From contig OY744473.1 of NCBI GenBank assembly GCA_963556145.1, positions 2,852,001 to 2,916,000 on the forward strand: a stretch of 64,000 nt of DNA. The letters are read 5' to 3'. The stretch is from Hygrocybe punicea (taxonomy: Eukaryota; Basidiomycota; Agaricomycetes; Agaricales; Hygrophoraceae). Under the pieces are notes generated by a model, which ran no database searches, was not told where the DNA came from, and saw only the letters and a program-made list of their open reading frames with translations. Shown here piece by piece: positions 55,942 to 64,000 of the stretch (its first letter is position 1; each line of letters begins with the position of its first letter). A program made the position numbers and the translations under genes.

Positions 55942-57722
55942 AGCCCAACTAACCTTCTCTTTCAATGCCTGGAAAGCTGCTTGTCGTCTTTCATCCCATA
56001 TAAACTCTGCTCCTTTATGGAATAACTCTGCTAGTGGCTTGGCTAGTGCAGAATAATTTTCTATCCAAATGTGAACTGTTCCACAGAGACCTAGGAAGCC
56101 TCTAACATCCTTGGGTGTCTTGAGTGGGGGCCAGTCCAAAACCTTTTGTACTCTACTATCATCAGGACAATGCCCTTCTGGAGTGCATTTCTGTCCTACG
56201 ATCACAACACTTGAGCGGCAAAGTTGTGTCTTCTTAGCTGATATTGTCATTCCTGCACAAGCAAGGCGATGCATAATGCGATGTACATCTTGAGCGTGCT
56301 CCCAAATAAACCTTCTGATTCCTGGATTATCTAGCAAAACTTCTGGTCTTCCATCTTGATCAGGATAAATGGATGAAGGTCCTTTTATAGGTAAATCATC
56401 AATGAAGCTATTTGCAGTATGAGGGATTTCATCTTGAAGGATAAAGCACATACAACGTTGGAATTCTGCAGGTGAATTTGTGAATCCAGTGGGAAGTGAT
56501 GTGAGACGAAGTAATCCCAGTGGTGTCATGAATGCAGTGAGGTCACAAGATGTAGGGGAATCTAGTGGCTGCTGGGCTTCTTCAATGGCCTGACTGAGGT
56601 CTGAATTAAATTCTGTTATTGCTTCTGAGTCTGAGGAATCAGACCTAGTCCAAGCAAACCATTCTAATTCTTCATCTGAGTCTGTGTCCATGGATTCATC
56701 AGAAGATGAATTAATGTCCTCAGAAGAGGACACACTGATAGGTCTAGTCCTAGATCCAGGTTCCTGATAAGGCTGAGGTAGAGATGAATTTATGGAAGTG
56801 GTATGAGGAATAATGATGGTGAGTGGATCTGGTTTGGGGCTTAGGATCTTGACAGCCTTATTTTCAGAGTCACTCCCAGAATAAACAGAAGAAGCTGATT
56901 GGGAATCTACAGACATAGAAGTATCTTTAATTTATTTGAAGAATATAAATAATCATCACTATTATTATTTAAATCTGGCAAAATGTTCTCAAATATGGGA
57001 GACTTAGGAGAATATTCTAAATCACCATATAAATCTTCAAAAGACATAGAAGGGGAGCTAGAGACTAAAGGTACAAAATTTTCACTACTATTAAAAGGAG
57101 TAAAAGGGGGAGTAGGCAAATAAGTAGTAGCAGGAAACCAAATGTCTCCTACATTGGAACCAGGGGTGGCATGGTTGGAGACGTCTGATAAGAGGTCCGG
57201 ATCGCTGGGGGGCTGGGAAATCGGCTCGCATCCCAATTCGGCATGAGGAGGGGGTGGAAATGCATAGTTTACCTCTGTGTGGTTGTAAAGCATGTGGGGC
57301 GGCTCGAGAACGACAGGATTGATGTACCAGACCTGGCCAATGGGCCAGTCCCAGTCATCATCTGAAGGGAAAGTAAATTCAGGGGTTTTCGTGGAAGTGG
57401 GGTAGGGATTGATGAGGCCGGGCGAGGTGTCATGTAAGTGAGCATCAGGCGGCATGTTGAGGCCGGGTGGAAGTCCATAGTCATAAACGAGCGCCACTGG
57501 GGCGCTACGTTCATGATTTGCTGGCGTATAGTTAGTGGATTTGAGGAGGGGTGTAACTTGAGGTGCGCGTGGAGAAGTAGGGATATCAACGTCAAGGAGA
57601 TCATTATCAGGGAGAGAGGGATGCTCATTCATGAGTTCCGTGCATAATACGAGTTGGACAGTGGTTGCCGGGGCCATATATTCGTCAAGGGAAGGCTTTT
57701 TCGTGAGTAAGGCGGATTCCGT
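55930..57722 (-). pseudogene. Gypsy element 2 Gag (3' part) and RT half of Pol
   Basis: The Gag frame continues from 57,722 (joined in frame to 62,729 across the inserted LTR element) to 56,907. Pol opens in the -1 frame at 56,916 (MSVDSQSASSVYSG). The RT palm reads LTAFMTPLGLLRLTSLPTG, then FIDD (about 56,395) in place of YVDD, HRIMHRLACAGMTISAKK and VRGFLGLCGTVHIWIENYSA. The fingers and the motif A aspartate are missing, so an internal deletion joins the linker to RT. The frame ends at FQALKEKVS (about 55,945), exactly where the plus-strand piece at 51,374 would continue. It is defective. Confidence 0.7.
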
Positions 57723-58351
57723 TGTAGAGGCTCCGGGCTGTCTGGACCCGAATCCTCTTCATATCCCACATCGTCCCCGTCCATTCCCATTCATGTATCA
57801 TCGATTCCGCCCGATTCCGGTCCTCTCCGTCAATTCCGCTCCGGATCCCCCTCCGGAATCGTTCATACTCAAGATGCGATGTCTCTAACGACCCGGAATC
57901 ACTACATATATAGTCATATATCATGTATCTATGTTTCCCGTCTCCTAGTACATAGCATTCCTCCACTCCACTCCACTCCTATCAGTTACAGCCTTCGCTT
58001 GTGGTACATAGTTACTACAGCACAGGATCACACCCAGTAGTATAAAAGATGTACCCTTATACTACAACTATATCATATATCACATTGCATCCTATCATAT
58101 TACACCATATCATATCACATTGCATCCTATCATATTACATCCCTTCAGTTCTATTTCTTAGTCCTCGCTTTGTATCGTCTCCATATTAGTCTTCGTACTC
58201 CACTCCCTTCACTTCCCCTCTGATCCGGAACCCTGGATTCGGGTTGGATTGACTAGACACCTTAGAAGGACTTTACTCCTCTGATCACTTCTTAGCTGAT
58301 CACCCTTTCCGTAGATTCCCATTCGGGTCTACAACAGAACTCGCCGTCACA
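57723..58351 (+). repeat. Element 3, 5' LTR
   Basis: 629 bp. It contains AT-rich CATATCACATTGCATCCTAT repeats (two units, about 58,075-58,140) and a TATAAAAG at about 58,041, a likely promoter. Ends CGTCACA. Confidence 0.9.
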
Positions 58352-58353
58352 AC

Positions 58354-58371
58354 TGGAGCCCACCACGAGGA
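58354..58371 (+). promoter_or_regulatory. Element 3 primer binding site
   Basis: TGGAGCCCACCACGAGG begins two bases after the 5' LTR. TGG matches the CCA end of a tRNA, the usual Ty3/Gypsy arrangement, unlike the self-priming site of element 1. Which tRNA is not determined. Confidence 0.6.
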
Positions 58372-58534
58372 GTTTAGTTCTTTTGTCTTTTCATACCCTC
58401 CCCACTGTCGGGTTTGACTTTCATGACGTTTTTCCTTTGTTCCCGACTCTAATCGCTCAGCCCCGCTTACAACTTTGACCCCTTCCTCGTACCTCCCCGA
58501 CCCGACCCGCTTCCTGATTTGGAAATTCCCCGAT

Positions 58535-60244
58535 ATGATGCACGGATTGATGCCTCTCCGAGGTGATCGTTCAGCCCTGACGTTTCACGGTGACGAACAC
58601 GACCTTCCCCGCTTCTTTGACAAAATCGACATGCTTGGCTCCGACTGTGGACTCACGGACACTATGAAGATTCGCTATACGCTCCGGTACCTCAATAATG
58701 ACGATTACGAACTTTGGTCTACCCTACCCACCGCTTCAGCAAAGGACTTCATCGCTTTCCGACGTGCCGTTTTCGCCTTCTATCCCGGTGCCATGGACAG
58801 TATTCAGTATATGATCGCGCATCTCGATCAATTGATTAGACGACAATCGGCTTATGGTATAGAGAACAAAGCGGACTTAGGACAATATTTCCGGGATTTC
58901 ATATGCATTTCCGGTGTCTTGTTTGACAACGGCCGTCTATCAGATAAGCAACGGAACACATACTTCGCAAACGGATTCAACTCAGGCCTTCGTCTACATA
59001 TTGAACAACGCCTCCATTACCTTCGTCCCGACCATTACCATGACGATCTGTACCCGCTCGATGTTTTCCACGATGCCGCCTTATTCCTGCTTTCCGGTTG
59101 CCGCTCTGTTCCAAAATCCCCTTCCCTTGCCGTTACTATCGCTAGTCCCAATTCCGGTCCCAGTCCCCCACCCGTCATAGCTTTGTCATCTCCGGTCCCG
59201 ATTCCAACCTCAATCCCGCCCACCGTCGTTCGTTCCGTCACCCACGTTCATTCCGGTCCTACATATACTCCGTCCCCTTCATCACATATTCCGTACCCAT
59301 CCATTCAGGTGCCTGTCGAGACCGTAATTTGTTTACAGGTATTGTCATCCAATCCCGTGTCATCCCCGTCCGATCCCATTCCCAATTTATCGATGCCGGT
59401 CACCGATTTATCCAATTCGTTTCCTATTTCGTCCACGTCGTCTCCAGATTCGACCCCTCCGCTTTCCGTCCACGAACTTGTACCGGACCCGCTCCCATTG
59501 TCCTTGGATTCTCCAGAAATAGACATTCCGTCCCCGATATTGCTGCCATATTGTCCTCCGTCACCGTCTACCGAGATTCCGTCAACTTTGGTTGAGTATT
59601 CCGTACCCGTTCCCATTCTGGACTCCATTCCACCCCTTTTATTTGATTTTGATTCCGGTCCCGATTCCGTTATGTCGACCCCTTCATTCCCGGTTCCCCT
59701 CGTCGTTCCCGCTCCCATATCGTCTCCAGTTCCCTCCTCGCCCACTTGGGGCACTTTGTCGTTTCCGCCCACTTGGGGCACCCCGTTGTTTTTAGACCCC
59801 TCACGCGGCACACCCGTTATATGGGATCGTGTTGGTGTCGGCACTCTGGTTCTCAAATTTTTATTGTTCCTCGTTTCCGTCTTCATTCTACTTTGTCATC
59901 GCATTTTGGACCTCTGCCCCCTCGACACCTCGCTCGAATATTTGCAAGAAGTTCTCCACCTCCTCTTGTCGTTCCACCTCCGACCTTCTTTCAGAAACTC
60001 TTGTGGGGATATAGACCCGTTTCCATCACCCATTTTTGCGTTTTCGTCCTCCGTTCCACTTTCCGTTCACGCTCCCGGCCCTCACTTATTTATATTTTCG
60101 TTTCCGTTTATAGTTCTCTTTGTTTCCCGTTTGTTTCGGTCCCATTCCGTGTCCATTGTATTCCAGTCCCACCCTCAACCTCGACCTCCAGATTCTGGCT
60201 TATGTAGTTACCCGTTTCTCCCTTTCCGTTATAGATTTTATTAA
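58535..60244 (+). CDS. Element 3 Gag-like ORF
   Basis: The first ATG in the frame is at 58,535 (MMHGLMPLRGDRSALTFHGD). Residues about 15-190 look like a retrotransposon capsid: DLPRFFDKIDMLGSDCGLTD, MKIRYTLRYLNNDDYELW and ADLGQYFRDFICIS. The remainder is Pro/Ser/Val-rich low complexity. No zinc knuckle is seen. The ORF ends 68 bp from the end of the antisense gene. The Gag probably forms particles using enzymes from a related autonomous element. Confidence 0.65.
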   Translation: MMHGLMPLRGDRSALTFHGDEHDLPRFFDKIDMLGSDCGLTDTMKIRYTLRYLNNDDYELWSTLPTASAKDFIAFRRAVFAFYPGAMDSIQYMIAHLDQLIRRQSAYGIENKADLGQYFRDFICISGVLFDNGRLSDKQRNTYFANGFNSGLRLHIEQRLHYLRPDHYHDDLYPLDVFHDAALFLLSGCRSVPKSPSLAVTIASPNSGPSPPPVIALSSPVPIPTSIPPTVVRSVTHVHSGPTYTPSPSSHIPYPSIQVPVETVICLQVLSSNPVSSPSDPIPNLSMPVTDLSNSFPISSTSSPDSTPPLSVHELVPDPLPLSLDSPEIDIPSPILLPYCPPSPSTEIPSTLVEYSVPVPILDSIPPLLFDFDSGPDSVMSTPSFPVPLVVPAPISSPVPSSPTWGTLSFPPTWGTPLFLDPSRGTPVIWDRVGVGTLVLKFLLFLVSVFILLCHRILDLCPLDTSLEYLQEVLHLLLSFHLRPSFRNSCGDIDPFPSPIFAFSSSVPLSVHAPGPHLFIFSFPFIVLFVSRLFRSHSVSIVFQSHPQPRPPDSGLCSYPFLPFRYRFY

Positions 60245-60312
60245 GTACTCATTTTATTTTTATGTACATTGTCCTGCGGTTCGTTTCCCTTCCCTTCTCG
60301 TCCATTTCCCTT

Positions 60313-61772
60313 CTACTCCCTTCTCCTTTTGTTGAGTTTCGTGTCGATCATGTCGAGTTGGCCGAAAATATGGGCTTGGTTCGCGCGTAGTCGGTTCAGC
60401 TCCTTCGTCCAACGGGTTAGCTTTGATTGGACCTCCGCAACGTACTCCGAGAGGCCGTCCATGATCGTCGATATCTCCCTCTGCGTTTCCGTCGCCATCT
60501 TGCGCACTGCCCAGACGTGCTCGTTGATTCCGGCTCCGATCCACGGGTGCTTGAACGGATTCCCTCGCCTCCCATCGTCCCATTCCGATTCCGTATCTGG
60601 TTCGACATCAGTCAACGTCCGTTTGCTTGTCGACACCTCTCCGGCCCGTAGCTTGGGCTTCTTCACCGGCTTCGAAATCCTCTTCGCGACGATCCTTCTC
60701 TTTGGACTTCCCGCCTTCGCCTTCCCTTTCCGTTCCGCTTTCCCAGTTCCGGTGGCCGGTCCCTTCGTCAATAATCCGCAACGTCGTTTAAGCCTTTTGC
60801 ATTGATCGCACGCGTACCCCTCGATTCCGCGACAAACCGCATTGGCGGTCACGCACGCATCGCATTGCCAGATCCGGAACAACTGCATGTAATATGGATT
60901 AGATAGGCACCACGGATATACGAGCCCGCGAGATATTACTTACCCCCGGAATCTTTCCCTTTGGTCCCATGTCCCCGTTCCCGCTCGCGTTCGTAAAGTC
61001 GTTGTTGTAGTCCCCGTGAACGGTCTCGTTGTCCCGGTTGACCCTTTTATCCCAGTTGATCTTTTTGTTTCTGATCGCGTTAAGTGCTTGAAGCCTCTTG
61101 TATTTTCGTAGTTGCTGATTGGACCAGGTGCCCTCCTCGTCCTCGCTTCTGTGATTGCTGGCTTGTGCGGTCTCCTCCCGGTCCCTTTCCGCGGCTGCAT
61201 TATCCCTTTTTGCTGCCTCTGCCGCCTTCGCCCTTTCCGCCTCCTCGATCCGCTTCTCCGCCTCTGCCCTCCTATTCATCTCCTCTTCGTATTGTCACGA
61301 TTCCTCTGCCGGTTTCCGCTCAATCTGCTCCGCCTCCTCGACCCGTTGTTTCCTCACTTCCTCCTCCTTTTCCTCCTGCAACTGTAACGCTTCCCGATGC
61401 CTCGCCTCTTTCCGTTCCCATTCGTAGTCCTCCCAGCTCCGCAACCACTCCTCGACCTCCACCACCATCTCTCCGCCCATTGAGAAATCCCTCGGTTCCA
61501 TCACGTCGATTCCATTGTCCCGGATTTCTGTCAAGATTCCCCTGTAGTTCTGCTACCGGGTATTGTTAGTTCGCGCTGTTTACGGAAACGGGATCTCTTA
61601 CCATGGCCCGTCGTTGTCTCACCACCCATTGCCGTGCTTCGTTCTCGAATCCGTCACGTACGATATCGATTCCGGCCGCGTCGACTTCTAGTGACTCGGC
61701 TACGGCGCTCTCGAAGTCTTGCCGCATTTCCACATCGAGAGTATTGAGGAAATGGTTGTATTCCGTCGACAT
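60313..61772 (-). pseudogene. Antisense coiled-coil/Zn2Cys6 gene of element 3
   Basis: A likely start is the ATG at 61,772 (MSTEYNHFLNTLD); an in-frame ATG also lies at 61,874. Exon 1 ends at about 61,605 (GTAAGA), exon 2 covers about 61,555-60,950 and exon 3 about 60,885-60,313, with frame kept across GT-AG introns. The protein has a long Glu/Lys/Ala coiled coil, then C-x2-C-x6-C-x7-C-x2-C-x6-C (CDACVTANAVC and CDQCKRLKRRC), a basic stretch and a C-terminal coiled coil. One in-frame TGA (about 61,296) fits a CGA to TGA change. Architecture, orientation and place are those of the gene at 24,269-25,123, though the elements are otherwise unlike. Confidence 0.65.
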
Positions 61773-62099
61773 CTGGTGTTGGTGTTTGTTGGGTTTGTTG
61801 GGCTTATTGAGGATGTTGTCAAGATTGTTGAAAGTCGCGTTGAAAAGTTTTCTTGTTTGTATTTGTTGCCCCATCACGTGACCGTTGTTCCTTTGCCGTT
61901 TCGCCCCACCCTCTTTTAGTAGCTCTGGACCACTGCTTCCCGACGCTTCGATACCCGCTGGCTTCGATCTCGTTCACGTTGTACCATCATTTCCACCCGT
62001 TTTCGACATCGCCTCTGCTCATTTATTCCCACGACCCCGGTATCTTCGTTATTTCGTATGGATCGACCAGGGATGGTCTTTATCTGAGTTCTGACCGGA

Positions 62100-62728
62100 T
62101 GTAGAGGCTCTGGGCTGTCTGGACCCAAATCCTCTTCATATCCCACATTGTCCCCATCCATTCCCATTCATGTATCGTCAATTCCGCCCGATTCCAGTCC
62201 TCTCCGTCAATTCCGCTCCGGATCCCCCTCCGGAATCGTTCATACTCAAGATGCGATGTCTCTAACGACCCGGAATCACTACGTATATAGTCATATATCA
62301 TGTATCTATGTTTCCCGTCTCCTAGTACATAGCATTCCTCCACTCCACTCCACTCCTATCAGTTACAGCCTTCGCTTGTGGTACATAGTTACTACAGCAC
62401 AGGATCACACCCAGTAGTATAAAAGATGTACCCTTATACTACAACTATATCATATATCACATTGCATCCTATCATATTACACCATATCATATCACATTGC
62501 ATCCTATCATATTACATCCCTTCAGTTCTATTTCTTAGTCCTCGCTTTGTATCGTCTCCATATTAGTCTTCGTACTCCACTCCCTTCACTTCCCCTCTGA
62601 TCCGGAACCCTGGATTCGGGTTGGATTGACTAGACACCTTAGAAGGACTTTACTCCTCTGATCACTTCTTAGCTGATCACCCTTTCCGTAGATTCCCATT
62701 CGGGTCTACAACAGAACTCGCTGTCACA
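62100..62728 (+). repeat. Element 3, 3' LTR
   Basis: 629 bp, same ends as the 5' LTR (TGTAGAGG, GTCACA). The PPT before it is poor (GGGATGG within the preceding 40 bases). Confidence 0.9.
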
Positions 62729-64000
62729 CCGTGCATTTTTCATGAGCAGGATGTGTCATACACACCATGCAGCCTTGCCATTCCACTTCCCATTCATCAC
62801 CTGCCTCATATCCGTTGTGATCCGTACATTTGAATAGGTCACGGCTGATATCGAGGGCGGAATGGTGAATGGTGTTGGTGGGGGCTGTTGAGTGGTTTTC
62901 GGATCCCTGGAAATGAAAAAAATTGTTGTCCGTAGTCGTGGAAAGGTCCGTAATACAATCTGTGAGGGTCGACGCAAATTCCGGAGACGTAGTAGTGGTT
63001 GAGGAGGGGTGTCTACGGCCACGCTCCGTGTACTGTAGCAGAAGTCGTTTATCAGTGAATAGATGGAGTGGGATTTTTCCCACCTCGTAGTCCCATTCCC
63101 AGCCTTCGATTGGGCTCCAACCGCGTGCCTCGTCATCGACCAATGACGATTCACGGTCGTCCTCGCCAGTGAGCTTGATAGCGGGGATGGAAGGGCCAAC
63201 CATGGGAATCCACGTGACCGGTAAGTCAATAGGGTTACAGGGCATTTCTAGGGGCGGAATAATATCTCCGGGGTGCATGCGAGGGTCACGAGTAGTTACT
63301 GGAAATGAATAAAAATCCTCTATGTAAGGAGGAGGGACAGGGGGAGGAGAAAATTTCTCCTCAGTAGAAGGGTTAGCAAAGGGGTAAAATTGAAAAACTA
63401 AATGTCCCATCCTTAAAGAGGGGGGGACACTTGGAGAATTTATTGTAGCTAGGGAAGCATTTAACAAAATTCCGTGCTCAAAAGGAACACCAAGGGAATC
63501 AATCCCCGGAGAAAGCCTATATCCTACAGTGGCAGCAATCAAAAATTTACTTAAATGGGGAGATTGGTAATCAAGGGAATTTCCCAAAAAGGAAGTGATA
63601 AGTCGGCCAGCATCTGGATGACCATTGGAGTGGATCCCTTCTACAGGGAGAGGAAGAGGGTGGTTATTGATCATAAAAGGTGGGATCTGGGGGGTTTGTG
63701 CAGCAGACATGGCTACTGTCTCTCCCATTTCTTCAGAGTTTTTATAGCAATTCCTATCTAAATTTCCCTGGTGTGAAAATCCATTTCTTATCTTTCTCCT
63801 TTCAGAAAAATCAGATTCTTCATTGTTCATGTCATCACAATGGGCTATGGACAATGCAAAAAGTTTTGAGCCATCATATGCATTTTGGGGGATATTGAAG
63901 CATGAGATACTTTTATCTCCTTTTACTTCAGACTTATCCTTATCCAAATAAGGCTTATCCTGTAAGCATGTGATCATTTCAGTAAAATAATTCGGTTTAA
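62729..64000 (-). pseudogene. Gypsy element 2 Gag, 5' part, running off the window
   Basis: The frame is open from the window edge (ATG at 63,977, but in-frame codons continue upstream) to the element 3 insertion at 62,729, where PAHEKCT continues in frame as ESALLTKK at 57,722. The middle part (GYRLSPGIDSLGVPFEHGIL, LRMGHLVFQFYPFANPS, VTTRDPRMHPGDIIPPLEMP) is globular. It looks like the large Gag-side polyprotein of an agaricomycete Gypsy family, recognised from memory. No zinc knuckle is seen in the window part. Confidence 0.5.

Larger units (their letters stand above)
57723..62728 (+). mobile_element. Pol-less LTR retrotransposon (element 3)
   Basis: Two 629-bp LTRs (TGTAGAGG to GTCACA) flank 3.75 kb. 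The target duplication is 4 bp, CCGT (57,719-57,722 and 62,729-62,732). Removing the element and one copy restores the Gag frame of Gypsy element 2. It has a PBS, a Gag ORF and an antisense gene, but no protease, RT or integrase, so it must be mobilised in trans. The LTRs differ at about nine sites in the parts compared, all at CpG. Confidence 0.9.

Noticed and set aside
59305..59886. 193-codon Gly/Thr/Ser-rich minus-strand ORF
   Set aside because: It is the complement of the Pro/Ser/Val-rich tail of the element 3 Gag ORF.

Overview
The window looks like a repeat-dense accessory region of a filamentous basidiomycete, most likely an Agaricomycete. This rests on short GT-AG introns (about 40-60 nt), Tad-type LINEs, chromodomain Gypsy elements, fungal Helitrons with a DUF6570-like N-terminus, and a Zn2Cys6 cluster pattern. 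No rRNA, tRNA or CRISPR array was seen, and I recognise no ordinary housekeeping gene. Almost everything is transposable elements nested inside one another, plus multi-exon genes of unknown function carried by them.

Left two thirds (1-40,900). The outermost unit is a LINE (1,229-40,669) between two 228-bp nearly identical direct repeats (1,001-1,228 and 40,670-40,897). Its ORF1 is split after position 1,793 and resumes in frame at 34,448. Everything between has Helitron ends: on the minus strand it starts TC, ends CTAG 10 nt after a hairpin, and sits between A and T. This is a 32.65-kb Helitron, about 24-25 kb without later insertions. On the minus strand it encodes a Rep (HUH) protein, a PIF1-type helicase and a C-terminal USP-like cysteine peptidase domain (1,862-9,975), all broken by stops. 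The rest is cargo: gene A (11,831-14,676), a small membrane protein gene (15,460), gene B (16,984-19,037), gene C (about 19,990-20,970), a second small membrane protein gene (22,413) and gene D (23,538-32,367). A family of hairpin repeats lies between most of these cargo blocks. Two younger elements hit cargo exons: a pack-type hAT in gene A (8-bp TSD) and a complete chromodomain Gypsy in gene D (5-bp TSD, identical LTRs). A solo LTR of the same Gypsy family (5-bp TSD) interrupts LINE ORF2.

Middle (40,900-50,300). Decayed single-copy-looking or repeat-derived sequence: a 419-aa ORF with a glycine-every-fourth-residue motif between two 170-bp direct repeats, a frameshifted orphan gene (44,093-45,533), fragments resembling TE-associated proteins (46.1-47.1 kb), and non-coding sequence with small tandem repeats.

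Right end (50,300-64,000). A second Gypsy family is cut in two by what looks like an inversion. RNase H and integrase with an ASCH-like tail run on the plus strand (51,374-53,985), while gag and the RT half run on the minus strand from the window edge down to about 55,940. The gag is interrupted by a third LTR element (57,723-62,728, 629-bp LTRs, 4-bp TSD) that has gag but no pol.

The two most novel-looking signals are the giant cargo Helitron itself, and the presence in two unrelated LTR elements of a tail-to-tail antisense gene that encodes a charged coiled coil plus a Zn2Cys6 cluster.
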